The notes under the pieces: generated by a model
Told to the model about the DNA's origin: nothing
Seen by the model: only the letters and a program-made list of their open reading frames with translations
The model's database searches: none
Shown here: positions 1 to 10,614 of the stretch, piece after piece
Layout of the letters: every line of letters begins with the position of its first letter
Position numbering within the stretch: the first letter of the stretch is position 1
Made by a program: the position numbers and the translations under genes
Assembly (NCBI GenBank): GCA_965198855.1
Contig: CBDAPZ010000001.1
Location: forward strand, 496,001-560,000
Length of the DNA stretch: 64,000 nt
DNA from: BOG-908 sp965198855
GTDB taxonomy: Bacteria > Pseudomonadota > Alphaproteobacteria > Acetobacterales > Acetobacteraceae
Direction: 5' to 3'

Positions 1-250
1 CGGCTGGACGGTTGTCGGTGGCACCAGCGTCGCGAGCCCTGCATTCGCCGCCATGGTGAACAGCGCAAAAAACTTCAGTGCAAATTCCACCATCGAGCTG
101 ACAAAGCTCTACGCCTATTATGGTAATCCACTGGCTTTTACCGACATCAAACTTGGCGAGTGCGGCAATGACGGATCGAAATTGCAGGGTTACAAGGGAT
201 GGGACCCTTGCACAGGCATTGGCGTTCCACGCGGCAGGAAGGGGCTATAG
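1..250 (+). CDS. S53 family (sedolisin/kumamolisin) serine protease, C-terminal fragment
   Basis: The frame is open from base 2 and runs off the left edge; about 82 residues remain. It begins GWTVVGGTSVASPAFAAMV, where GGTS-x-x-SP matches the catalytic serine block of sedolisins. It ends with a GWDPCTGIGVPRG segment, the D-x-x-TG-x-G-x-P calcium-site region near the C-terminus of this family. Sedolisins are secreted proteases active at acid pH. A complete S53 gene lies at 23649-25736, so the window has two. A subtilisin (S8) also has GTS-x-x-P, but the Asp-x-x-Thr-Gly tail favours S53. The gene converges on the permease gene that follows, with 15 bp between stops. Confidence 0.75.
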   Translation, partial: GWTVVGGTSVASPAFAAMVNSAKNFSANSTIELTKLYAYYGNPLAFTDIKLGECGNDGSKLQGYKGWDPCTGIGVPRGRKGL

Positions 251-265
251 GCGCGTCTGGATCAT

Positions 266-1414
266 TCAATGGTCATGCCCATTTGCGTGATGGGCATGAT
301 GTTCGCAGTGCGCCGGCGACATTGGTTGCCGGCGCGCCAGCACGAACAGGCCGAGGGCCAGCAGCGCGAAAACGAGGTTGAGCCAAAACGTGTAGTTCAG
401 CGAGAAGCGCACCATTTCGGCTTGCATGTTCGGCCGATGCTGCGGGATCCAGCCCAGCGCGCTGAAGGCCGCATCCATGATCAGCGCTGAGACCACCATC
501 GTTACGTAGAAGGTGGCAGCGATATAGGCGGCCATCTTCCACCCGTAATAGCGGCGATACACATCGAGCAGCGGCAATACGATCAGGTCGGCATACAGGA
601 AGGCCAGCACGCCGCCAAAGCTGACGCCGGCGCCCCAGAGAATGGCGGCCATCGGCACGTTGCCGATCGAACAGACGAAGGAGAGCACGGCCACGAGTGG
701 CCCAAGCAACGCGTTTGCTGGAACCTGTATCCAGGGGTTGGCCCCTTTGACGAACAGGGCCTGCCACACGCCATCCGGCACGAAGGCGGACAGGGCGCCG
801 GCAATCAGGAAGCCGAGCAGCAGATCCTTCCACAGCATGGACCAATCCATGACAAAACTCTGTGCCACCTGCACCCAGGTGTTTCGGCGTGATAGTTTCT
901 CCCACAACGTACCGCCTGCTTCGGCGGTGTCGCCATGCGCATGACCGCCGCCCGGCTCCGGATGATGGCGGGCGTGCTCGACGAGGCGCGCAGGATAGGT
1001 TAGCCGGACCAACAGAGAGAGGATGACGACGAGCACCACGCCGCCGATCCACTCGCCGGCCATGAACTGCCATCCCATGAGCAGATAGAGGACGATGCCG
1101 AGCTCGGCCACTAGGTTCGTGGACGCGAAGATGAAAGCCAGGCTGGGGGCGAGAGCCGCGCCCTTTTTGAACAAGGTGCGGCTGACCGAGGCGGACGCAT
1201 AGGAGCAGCTCGAACTCGCCGCGCCCATGGCCGTCGCGATCGCGATCTCGCGGATGCCCGCACGGCCGAGCACACGGCTCATGCTCTCCTTGGAGACGAT
1301 GGCCTGCAGCACAGCCGAAATGACAAAACCCAGCACGAGGCTCCAGCCCACCTGCCAGAACATGCCGAATGCCATCAGCAGGGCTTCGCCCACATGGTGC
1401 AGGATGCCCGTCAT
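266..1414 (-). CDS. Permease of the YraQ/ArsP (PF03773, UPF0718) family
   Basis: Predicted inner-membrane permease of 382 residues, with two hydrophobic halves separated by a soluble loop. The SSSCSYASASV stretch near residue 65 is the cysteine-containing motif typical of this family. The central loop (HARHH...GHAHGD) and the C-terminus (HCEHHAHHANGHDH) are rich in histidine, which suggests metal binding. Members include ArsP, an exporter of organoarsenicals, but most have no known substrate. The start is placed at 1414 because AGGAGA lies 7 bases upstream; an ATG 60 bases further upstream has no such site. It lies 68 bp behind the NCS1 permease on the same strand and may be co-transcribed with it. 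Confidence 0.8.
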   Translation of the reverse strand: MTGILHHVGEALLMAFGMFWQVGWSLVLGFVISAVLQAIVSKESMSRVLGRAGIREIAIATAMGAASSSCSYASASVSRTLFKKGAALAPSLAFIFASTNLVAELGIVLYLLMGWQFMAGEWIGGVVLVVILSLLVRLTYPARLVEHARHHPEPGGGHAHGDTAEAGGTLWEKLSRRNTWVQVAQSFVMDWSMLWKDLLLGFLIAGALSAFVPDGVWQALFVKGANPWIQVPANALLGPLVAVLSFVCSIGNVPMAAILWGAGVSFGGVLAFLYADLIVLPLLDVYRRYYGWKMAAYIAATFYVTMVVSALIMDAAFSALGWIPQHRPNMQAEMVRFSLNYTFWLNLVFALLALGLFVLARRQPMSPAHCEHHAHHANGHDH

Positions 1415-1482
1415 GGCCTGTCTCCTTCGAGAGAATGGGGAAAGGCCCAGCCATCCTGTTTTCAGATTTTTCAACGCCTATA

Positions 1483-2904
1483 TCATGGGTGTTCTGCGCG
1501 CAAGCGTGATCCGGCAGCCGCACCGTGGCCCCAGGTCAGCCAGACATACAATGCCACCGTCACGACCAAACCGACCAGCCAACCAACATCGACCCCTCCA
1601 AGCGCTGTAGCAGCAGGGCCTGTGAACAAACCAGGCATGACGCAGAATGGGATGCTGGCGGCAAATCCCGCAAAATAAGCAATAAGCCCGGTGTGGCTCC
1701 ATGCGCCATAACATCCGTCGGCCCTGAAAAGATCGGCGATGACGTATTGGCCTTTGCGGACGAAAAAGTAATCCGTGAGGTTCACGGCAGTCCATGGCAC
1801 CAGCAGATACAACATGATGACGAAGTAGTTGTTCAACGTCGCGATCACGTCGCCGCCGAATCCGATCGCCGCCGCTGCTGACAGGCAGATGATCGCCGCG
1901 ATGGTGACTATGCGCGACGCGCGGGACGGCCTTACCGGATGCAGGGCATCGATCGCGGTGAGAACGGTCAGCATCGCGCTGTAGCTGTTCATTCCGATCA
2001 CGGCGATGAGAGCGGCAATGCTGACGACGGCGAGCACCGTGCCGAACGGCGCGAAAAGGCCGTGGCCGGCGACGACGAGATCCGAGAGCGCATCGGTCAC
2101 GCCAAAATGGACGGCGAGCCATGCGCCGAGCCCGATCAGCCAAATCGCCGAGAAAGCGGAACTTGCGAAAACGATGGCGATAATGCGCGCCCGGCCGGTT
2201 CGGACAGGAAGATAACGCGTATAGTCGGATACAAATACGGCATAGGTAATGTTGTAACTGGCGCCGGCCGCGAGCTGTGTGAAAAAGCCGACTGCGTTAT
2301 AGCCGCCGGCTGCATGAGGCGGCGATATGACAGCGCCCGCTGCGACGCCGATTGTCAGGATCGCAAATAGCGGAACGCTAGCCCAGAACATCAGCGTAAA
2401 AACCTTATGCAGCCAATCGTGGCCCCAGATCGCCAGCGCGCCTCCGAGAGCGGAGGCAGCAAGTGCCGTGCAAGTCTGGTTCCAGCCGGTAATGGTAAAC
2501 AGGCCTTGCGCAATTAGAATGGTATTGACGATGTTAAAGCCGACGAAGGTGAAGAAGCTGGCAAATAACGGGACGATGACGCCGCGAGTGCCAAATTGCG
2601 CGCGACTCTGGATCATTTGTGGCAAGCCCATCTCGGCGCCCTGGCTCGCGTGAAAGGCCTGGAATACGGTGCCCACGAGAATGCCGAGCGTTTCCGCCAG
2701 GACGGTCCACCAGAATGAAAGGCCCATGCTGGGGCCAATGAACCCGATGGGGATCGTGGCAAAATTAAAATTCCCGAGGAACCAGAAGCGTGCTTGGCCC
2801 GCCAGCGTCCCGTGGCGCTCATTGGGCGGCACAAAATCGATCGCGTGGATCTCGATGGCGGCGAGAAGCGCGCTATCGCCCGGTGTCGGCAGCTTCGTCG
2901 TCAT
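1483..2904 (-). CDS. NCS1 family nucleobase:cation symporter (purine-cytosine permease, CodB-like)
   Basis: A 473-residue polytopic inner-membrane protein with about 12 hydrophobic segments. The N-terminal region (IDFVPPNERHGT...FWFLGNFNFATIPIG) and the later YTRYLP and NLTDYFF motifs are typical of NCS1 cytosine/purine/allantoin importers. It is divergent from deoC with only 88 bp between start codons. A shared role in nucleobase/nucleoside salvage is therefore plausible: uptake here, deoxyribose-phosphate breakdown there. The exact substrate cannot be read from the sequence. A GGGGA directly before the ATG is a weak ribosome site. Confidence 0.85.
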   Translation of the reverse strand: MTTKLPTPGDSALLAAIEIHAIDFVPPNERHGTLAGQARFWFLGNFNFATIPIGFIGPSMGLSFWWTVLAETLGILVGTVFQAFHASQGAEMGLPQMIQSRAQFGTRGVIVPLFASFFTFVGFNIVNTILIAQGLFTITGWNQTCTALAASALGGALAIWGHDWLHKVFTLMFWASVPLFAILTIGVAAGAVISPPHAAGGYNAVGFFTQLAAGASYNITYAVFVSDYTRYLPVRTGRARIIAIVFASSAFSAIWLIGLGAWLAVHFGVTDALSDLVVAGHGLFAPFGTVLAVVSIAALIAVIGMNSYSAMLTVLTAIDALHPVRPSRASRIVTIAAIICLSAAAAIGFGGDVIATLNNYFVIMLYLLVPWTAVNLTDYFFVRKGQYVIADLFRADGCYGAWSHTGLIAYFAGFAASIPFCVMPGLFTGPAATALGGVDVGWLVGLVVTVALYVWLTWGHGAAAGSRLRAEHP

Positions 2905-2992
2905 TCCCCGATCATCCGAGGGCAGCCGACAGATTGCATGGTGGCATATTTCCTGGTCTTTTCCGCAGACTGGGCAAGTGGATCATGGCGGC

Positions 2993-3664
2993 ATGAGTAG
3001 TGTTCTGGCGGGTTTGATCGATCATACGATATTGGCGGCGGACGCAACATCATTGCAGGTCACCCGATTTTGCGAAGAGGCGCTACGGTATTCCTTCTGT
3101 TCGGTGTGCGTGAACTCAAGTTTCGTGCGGCTCGTCGCGGGCCTCTTGCAGGGGAGCGGCGTTCGCTGCTGCGCCGTGGTCGGCTTTCCGCTGGGTGCTG
3201 CCGCCAGCGCGGCGAAGGCTGCCGAGGCGGCTTGGGCCTGCGCTGCGGGTGCTACGGAGATCGACATGGTGATGGCGATCGGCGCGCTGAAGGGCGGAGA
3301 TATGGAGACAGTGCGGCGTGACATCGCGCTTGTCCGCGCTGCCTGCGCGGATGCTGTGCTTAAGGTGATCATCGAAACATGCCTGCTGGACCAGAATGAA
3401 AAGCAGATTGCGAGTGTGGCGGTGCAGCAAGCAGGTGCCGATTTTGTGAAGACATCGACCGGGTTTTCAAGCGGCGGTGCGACGGTGCGTGACGTGGCCT
3501 TGCTGCGTGCGGCGGTGGGGCCAAGCATGGGCGTGAAGGCCTCTGGCGGGATACGCACGCGCGAGGTTGCGGAGGCGATGATTACGGCCGGGGCGACGCG
3601 CATCGGCGCTTCCGCCAGCTTGGCGATCATCCAGAAGACCGATACTGCTGAAGCTGGATATTAG
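2993..3664 (+). CDS. deoC: Deoxyribose-phosphate aldolase
   Basis: Class I aldolase that cleaves 2-deoxyribose 5-phosphate to acetaldehyde and glyceraldehyde 3-phosphate, the last step of deoxynucleoside catabolism in the cytoplasm. In the 223-residue product the catalytic set is intact: Asp91 (EIDMV), Schiff-base Lys153 (FVKTSTGF) and Lys182 (VKASGGI). The start at 2993 (MSSVLAGLIDHT) matches the usual N-terminus of DeoC. The frame stays open upstream, but that part is antisense to the NCS1 gene. The length is normal for the family. The stop codon runs straight into the first AT-rich hairpin element. Confidence 0.93.
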   Translation: MSSVLAGLIDHTILAADATSLQVTRFCEEALRYSFCSVCVNSSFVRLVAGLLQGSGVRCCAVVGFPLGAAASAAKAAEAAWACAAGATEIDMVMAIGALKGGDMETVRRDIALVRAACADAVLKVIIETCLLDQNEKQIASVAVQQAGADFVKTSTGFSSGGATVRDVALLRAAVGPSMGVKASGGIRTREVAEAMITAGATRIGASASLAIIQKTDTAEAGY

Positions 3665-3667
3665 AAA

Positions 3668-3782
3668 GACGTTCTTTTCTGGAGAAAAGAACCAAAAGAC
3701 TTTTACGTCGCTGTCGCGGCTCTCTCCGGCAATGTACGCCAGGACATAAAAGTTTTTGGTTTTTTTCAAAAGAGAACTGCTT
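3668..3782. repeat. AT-rich double-hairpin element, copy 1
   Basis: The left arm has a perfect 10-bp stem (GTTCTTTTCT, GG, AGAAAAGAAC at 3671-3692) followed by CCAAAAGACTTTTACG. The spacer (gtcgctgtcgcggctctctccggcaatgtacgcc..., from 3707) recurs in other copies. The right arm (cataaaagtttttgg..., from about 3744) is the inverted counterpart, degenerate in its stem. It lies between the convergent ends of deoC and the TonB receptor, a position that suits a bidirectional terminator. Confidence 0.85.
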
Positions 3783-3800
3783 TCTTCCCCGCGCTCGTCG

Positions 3801-6209
<2,409 letters not shown>

Positions 6210-6448
6210 AGTTCCCCCCTTCCGGCGCGGACGCCGTTCCAGGATCAAATAGAACAAGCTTCCGGTTCGGGATCAACGCAAAATGTTCGAAAGTCATTCG
6301 AGCGGCCGCTCTTTGCGTAAGCAGCATGCTTAAAGGTTAAGCAAATCGTCGTGTAGACAGAAGCTTTACCGCTAAAGACGCCTATAAATCAGCCAAATAA
6401 TTTTTTTGGGATCTTCGATTCGGCTGAGATGGTAAGACAAGCTTTAGA
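6210..6448. other. Upstream region of the TonB receptor gene
   Basis: No gene is visible here; together with the hairpin element that follows it makes about 370 bp without coding sequence. It holds two palindromes: GAGCGGCCGCTC at 6300-6311 and TGCTTAA-agg-TTAAGCA at 6327-6343. The 3' part is AT-rich (aaataatttttttgggatc). I see no Fur-box match. Confidence 0.5.
6327..6343. promoter_or_regulatory. 17-bp inverted repeat, candidate operator of the TonB receptor gene
   Basis: TGCTTAA and TTAAGCA are perfect 7-base arms around AGG, about 120 bp upstream of the receptor start. The symmetry suits a dimeric regulator, but no partner regulator is identified and no second copy was seen. Confidence 0.3.
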
Positions 6449-6584
6449 AGAAGGAAGGTCTTCTTTTCTGAAGAAAAGAAGCAAAAGACTTTCATGCGGC
6501 GGTCGAGGTTCTATCCGGCGGCGCACGCCGTGATGACAAAGTTTTTTGGTTCTTTTTTCAACAAAGCACTGCTTGCTTCTTACT
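6449..6584. repeat. AT-rich double-hairpin element, copy 2
   Basis: The left stem CTTCTTTTCT / AGAAAAGAAG (6460-6481) has a 2-base centre. Next come GCAAAAGACTTTCATG, the spacer (ggtcgaggttctatccggcggc...) and a right arm (gacaaagttttttggttctttttt) whose stem has decayed. Relative to copy 1 the outer pair is C-G instead of G-C, a compensating change. It overlaps the stop of the deacetylase gene at 6580. Confidence 0.85.
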
Positions 6585-7458
6585 GTGTCGGCAAGCCATG
6601 GATGAAATCCGCGATGCCGCCGGGCGTCGTCGCAAAAACCACATCGCGGTGGCGCGAGATATGCGCAAGCGCCTTGGCGATCTGACGGCGGCGGAAAGGC
6701 TGGCCGGATATGAAGCTATGCAGGATCACGTTCATTACCACCGGCTGGTGGGCACTGTCGGCGAGAAGCTGATCGAATTGGTCCACGATCATGTCGGCAA
6801 ACTCGGCTGCGCTGGCGAGGCGGCCGACGATGGTGGAGCTGTCGTTGATTTCCTGGCTGTAGGGCACGCTGAGCACGCGGCCAGTGCGGGTGGCGAGCCA
6901 GGCGGGCTGGTCGTCCATGCACCAGTCGAGAAGGTAGGTGTAGCCAGCGGCCTGCAACGCCTCCGGGGTGGTGGGCGTCTCGGCGATCCAGGGACTGGCC
7001 CAGCCCTTCGGGGCGCGTGTTTCGTGCTGCGTGATGTCGGCGGTGACACGGGCGATGTAGGCGGACTCTTCGGTTTCCGTCATGCCGGCCATCGTGTCGG
7101 AATTCGTGTGGCCGTGGGCGACGATCTCGCAGCCCTGGGCGCGGAAGGCGGCGCATAGGGCAGGGCATTCCTCGTAGAGCGCCGTGTTGAGGAGGATCGT
7201 GAGTGGGAGATCCAGCTCGCGCATCAGCGCAAGCAGGCGCCAGGCGCCGACGCGATTGCCGTAGTCGCGCCAGGAGGCATTGAGCACGTCGTGAGAAAGC
7301 CCATCGCCAGGCACGAGGTTCTCGGTCATGCCTTCACCGAAATGGTAGGCCTCGACACCGAGGGCGATGTAGACGGCGAGGCGCTTTCCGTCGGGCCAGC
7401 TGTAATCGGGGCGTTGCGTGATGGGATCTTCGCCGTAGCGTCCGTGGGATTTCAGCAT
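6580..7458 (-). CDS. PuuE-like polysaccharide deacetylase family hydrolase
   Basis: A 292-residue cytoplasmic NodB-fold protein. The first metal-site segment reads ALGVEAYHFGEG and the HxxxH-like segment reads HGHTNSD (about residue 115). This arrangement resembles the PuuE-type allantoinases more than true chitin or peptidoglycan deacetylases, and there is no signal peptide. PuuE enzymes hydrolyse the amide ring of allantoin. Here the gene is last in a run with an amidohydrolase and a hydantoin-racemase-like protein, so ring-opening of a cyclic amide is a reasonable guess. It overlaps the amidohydrolase gene by 7 bp. The true substrate is unknown. Confidence 0.75.
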   Translation of the reverse strand: MLKSHGRYGEDPITQRPDYSWPDGKRLAVYIALGVEAYHFGEGMTENLVPGDGLSHDVLNASWRDYGNRVGAWRLLALMRELDLPLTILLNTALYEECPALCAAFRAQGCEIVAHGHTNSDTMAGMTETEESAYIARVTADITQHETRAPKGWASPWIAETPTTPEALQAAGYTYLLDWCMDDQPAWLATRTGRVLSVPYSQEINDSSTIVGRLASAAEFADMIVDQFDQLLADSAHQPVVMNVILHSFISGQPFRRRQIAKALAHISRHRDVVFATTPGGIADFIHGLPTQ

Positions 7459-8972
7459 GAGGCGATCCGATCCTTGTGCGGTACCGCGCGCAGCATGCCG
7501 AGATCGGCTGCGGCAGCGCGCAGATACATGTCGCGGTAGTAAGGCAAATAGGGAGCGGCGGCTTCCTCGGTCTGGCCGGCGCCGGCGAGTTCGGCGGCCA
7601 GTCTGCGGGCTTCTGCGCGCAAGGCGGCCTCGTCGATCGTGAGCAATTTGCCGTCACGGGCGACGATTACGCCGGCCACCATGGTGAGGCGGACGGAGGA
7701 GCCGTTTTCGCAATAGACCAGTTGGCGGTCAAGATCATTGAGGGGCGTGAAGGCGAGTGTATCGAGATCAAGCATGATCAGGTCGGCCTGCATACCGGGC
7801 GCGATCGCGCCTATGCGTGCCTCCTGTCGCATGGCGCGGGCGCCGCCGGTGAACAGGCAGGATAGCACCTCAGCCGCGGTGGGCCAGCGTGCATAGTCGG
7901 GGTCGGCAATGTTGTGGATCAGTCCGGTCATCTTGGCGACGCCCCACATGTTTACGCTGTCATCGGCAATGGCTTCGTCGGTGCCGAGTGCGATGTTGAT
8001 GCCGCGTTCTTGCAGGCGGCGGAATGGCATGACCCCGCTGCCGAGACGAAGATTGCTGATTGGGTTGTGCGCAACGCTGGCGCCGGCGCTGGCGATGAGA
8101 TCGTAATCGGCATCGTCCATCCAGATGGCGTGAATGACGTTGCAGCGTTCCGACAATGCTCCGCGGGCGGAAAAATCCTGCACGAGGGAGCGCCCCCGAA
8201 GATCGCCGAGCACGCGCTGTGTGCGAGTCTCCAGTATGTGCACGTAGAATGGAAGGTCGTAGGTTTTCGAGAGATCGTCGAGTGCGCCGAGGTAGTCGTC
8301 GGATACGCGTTGCGGTGCTGAGCAGGATGTGGCGCCCAGCAGCCGGCCGCCGTATTTGCCGTGCCAGGTGTCGATGAGGTGATTATAGCATGCGAGCAGC
8401 TCGGATGTGCCGGCTGCGGGCGGGGCTGAGAGCGTCTTCTGCAGATCGGGAGGCAGGGTTTCGGCGAGATAGGGAAGTTTGCCGAGCTCCGGCAGATTGG
8501 ATTGGTCAAGTGCCACGCGCGCGCGGATCCCGCAATCGGCGTAGGCCTGCATCACCGCGTCGATGATTTCCGGCGTGGGTTTTGGGACAAAAAACGCGTC
8601 GTCTTGCACGCTTGTTGTGCCGAGCTTGAGCATTTCGGCGGCGGCCAGCATTGTGCGCACATAGGCGAAGCGCGGCGAGGGTTTCAGCCCCGGCAAATTG
8701 GGGCTTTCGTACAGCATGAAGATCTCGAGCGGCAGGCTGGGCAGCGAACCCTTCAAATGGTTCACCGGCGAGTGGAAATGCGCGTTGATCAGGCCGGGCA
8801 GAACAAGGTGACCGGCGGCGTCGATCACCTGCGTTTCGGGGTCGCGCGGCAGGGCGTTTGCGGGTGCGATGGTTTCGATTTTGTCGCCGACGATGAGAAT
8901 GTCCACCTGCTCGGTGTGCGGACGGCCGGGCGCGAAGGATCGCAACAGCGCATTCCGAAACAAGGTTTTCAT
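7452..8972 (-). CDS. Amidohydrolase superfamily metal-dependent hydrolase (deaminase-like)
   Basis: A 506-residue cytoplasmic enzyme. It has the NAHFH metal motif (about residue 65), later metal-site segments YVHILE and NVIHAIWMDD, and the GTDE motif that supplies the catalytic Asp. The pattern fits the SsnA/AtzB/guanine-deaminase branch, which removes amino groups from, or opens, N-heterocycles. The ATG at 8972 overlaps the stop of the racemase gene (TGATG), so translation is probably coupled. A TTG one codon upstream is possible but not needed. The C-terminal 50 residues (after residue 450) extend beyond the usual core. The substrate is unknown. Confidence 0.82.
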   Translation of the reverse strand: MKTLFRNALLRSFAPGRPHTEQVDILIVGDKIETIAPANALPRDPETQVIDAAGHLVLPGLINAHFHSPVNHLKGSLPSLPLEIFMLYESPNLPGLKPSPRFAYVRTMLAAAEMLKLGTTSVQDDAFFVPKPTPEIIDAVMQAYADCGIRARVALDQSNLPELGKLPYLAETLPPDLQKTLSAPPAAGTSELLACYNHLIDTWHGKYGGRLLGATSCSAPQRVSDDYLGALDDLSKTYDLPFYVHILETRTQRVLGDLRGRSLVQDFSARGALSERCNVIHAIWMDDADYDLIASAGASVAHNPISNLRLGSGVMPFRRLQERGINIALGTDEAIADDSVNMWGVAKMTGLIHNIADPDYARWPTAAEVLSCLFTGGARAMRQEARIGAIAPGMQADLIMLDLDTLAFTPLNDLDRQLVYCENGSSVRLTMVAGVIVARDGKLLTIDEAALRAEARRLAAELAGAGQTEEAAAPYLPYYRDMYLRAAAADLGMLRAVPHKDRIASC

Positions 8973-9676
8973 CAAGTGTGCTCCGTGGGCGGTGTGGCAT
9001 AGGTGAGTATTTTTGAGGTACGCAGCCCTTGGCGCAGAAAGCCTTCGGCCATGGTGACGGCCATGCAGACACCGTCCAGCACCGGGATGCCGAGCGCAGC
9101 CTGCATGGGGATCACGAGATCGGAAAGGCCAGCGCAGCCGAGAATGATGGCTTCTGCGCGATCTTCGCGCATCGCGGTTCTGGATTCAGCTAGCATGGCG
9201 GCGAGAAGGGTCTCGTCCAGGCCTACGCAGTCCTGCACATCCGCATCAATCGCGCGGATGTGGCAGCGATGAGCGAGGCCGACATGGCGCAGCACCCGCT
9301 CGGACTGCGCGATGGTGCGCGGCGGCAGAGTAATGATCGAAAAACGCGCAGCCAGCATGGCAGCAGCGAAGAGGGCAGCTTCCGTCATGCCGATGACGGG
9401 TCCGGCGGCGATCTCGCGCGCGGCGTCGATCCCGGTATCGCCGAAACACGCGATGACGTAGGCGCCGGTGCCTAGCGCTTCTTCCTCTTTGATCAACGCG
9501 AGAAGATTAGGCATGGCAGCTGCTTCATCCGCATGGCATTCGATGGAAGCCGGGCCCTGGCGCGGCGAGCGTGCGATGATTTCGGTACCCGGCGACACGA
9601 TCTGGCGCGCGGCAACGCCAAGCCGTGTAGTGAAGTCGGAAGTGGTGTTGGGATTGAGGATGGCGATGCGGTTCAT
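8972..9676 (-). CDS. Asp/Glu/hydantoin racemase family protein
   Basis: A 234-residue cytoplasmic protein starting MNRIAILNPNT, the usual N-terminus of the family. The two catalytic cysteines sit in IACFGDTG and LGCAGL. Family members are cofactor-independent racemases of hydantoins or amino acids, or related arylmalonate/maleate enzymes. The start overlaps the upstream ATPase stop (ATGA). Its place between a peptide-type importer and an amidohydrolase suggests that an imported chiral amide is epimerised before hydrolysis; this is inference. Confidence 0.82.
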   Translation of the reverse strand: MNRIAILNPNTTSDFTTRLGVAARQIVSPGTEIIARSPRQGPASIECHADEAAAMPNLLALIKEEEALGTGAYVIACFGDTGIDAAREIAAGPVIGMTEAALFAAAMLAARFSIITLPPRTIAQSERVLRHVGLAHRCHIRAIDADVQDCVGLDETLLAAMLAESRTAMREDRAEAIILGCAGLSDLVIPMQAALGIPVLDGVCMAVTMAEGFLRQGLRTSKILTYATPPTEHT

Positions 9677-10614
9677 GCGGGTTCCTCGTGCAGCCAGCAG
9701 GCAGCTTGGCGCCCGGCGGCGATGGTGCGCAGTTTCGGCATTTCCTCGGCGCAGATAGACAGCGCGTGCGGACATCGCAGGCTGAACGGACAGGCATTTG
9801 CCGCGGGCTGTCCTTCAGGCGGCACCGTTTTTTTCTCCGCAAGTCTGGCGCGGGCCATTTGCGGATCGGCGATCGGCACTGCGTCACACAGGGCTGCCGT
9901 ATAGGGGTGTGCGGGCTCCGCAAAAACCGCAGCAGGTGGCCCATGTTCCACGATATGCCCGCGTAACATGACATAAACACGGCCGGCCAGATGGCGCACC
10001 ACCGGCAAATCGTGGCTGATGAACACGTAGGTCAGCGCACGTTCTTGCTGCAGGCGCGCGAGCAGATCGAGAATTTGGCCTTGCAGCGTGACATCGAGCG
10101 CTGAAAGCGGCTCGTCGGCCACCACCAATTCCGGGCCTGCGATCATAGCGCGCGCAATGGCGATGCGCTGACGCTGTCCGCCGGAAAATTCATGCGGGTA
10201 GCGCGCTGCATGTGAAGGCGACAGGCCAACTCGGTCGAGCATCTCTCCCACCACGGGCTTGGCTGTGCGCCAGGTTGCGAGACGATGCACGACCAGCGGT
10301 TCGGCCAAGGTCTCGCCGATGCGCATCCGGGGATTGAGCGAAGATTGCGGATCCTGAAACATCATCTGCATCAAGCGCCTGCGGCGACGCAGCGTGGCTG
10401 GCGAAAGGTTCGACAGATCCTCGCCTTTAAAGCTGACGCTGCCTGCGGCGATAGGCTGCAGGCCCAGGATCGCCCGCCCGAGCGTGCTCTTGCCGCAGCC
10501 GGATTCACCGATCACCGCTACGGTCTCGCCTGCGTCCACGGCAAACGCGATCCCCGAGAGTGCCATGCGCTCACCGTAGCGGACATGAACATCGTGCAAG
10601 GCGGCGAGGCTCAT
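9673..10614 (-). CDS. Oligopeptide-type ABC importer ATPase (DppF-like)
   Basis: The 313-residue product has Walker A GESGCGKST, Q-loop FQDPQSSLNP, signature FSGGQRQR and Walker B VVADEPLSALD. A C-terminal cysteine segment (CPFSLRCPHALSIC) is typical of Dpp/Opp ATPases. It powers import through the DppB/DppC pair encoded upstream. It starts 3 bases before the end of the DppD-like gene (ATGG/TGA overlap) and its own stop overlaps the racemase start. The other ATPase of this operon lacks the cysteine tail. Confidence 0.9.
   Translation of the reverse strand: MSLAALHDVHVRYGERMALSGIAFAVDAGETVAVIGESGCGKSTLGRAILGLQPIAAGSVSFKGEDLSNLSPATLRRRRRLMQMMFQDPQSSLNPRMRIGETLAEPLVVHRLATWRTAKPVVGEMLDRVGLSPSHAARYPHEFSGGQRQRIAIARAMIAGPELVVADEPLSALDVTLQGQILDLLARLQQERALTYVFISHDLPVVRHLAGRVYVMLRGHIVEHGPPAAVFAEPAHPYTAALCDAVPIADPQMARARLAEKKTVPPEGQPAANACPFSLRCPHALSICAEEMPKLRTIAAGRQAACWLHEEPA

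Noticed and set aside
2669..2992. Longer DeoC start inside the NCS1 gene
   Set aside because: The conserved N-terminus begins at 2993 and the extension is antisense to another gene.
6210..6448. Fur box upstream of the TonB receptor
   Set aside because: No stretch resembles the AT-rich GATAAT-type hexamer array; only unrelated palindromes are present.
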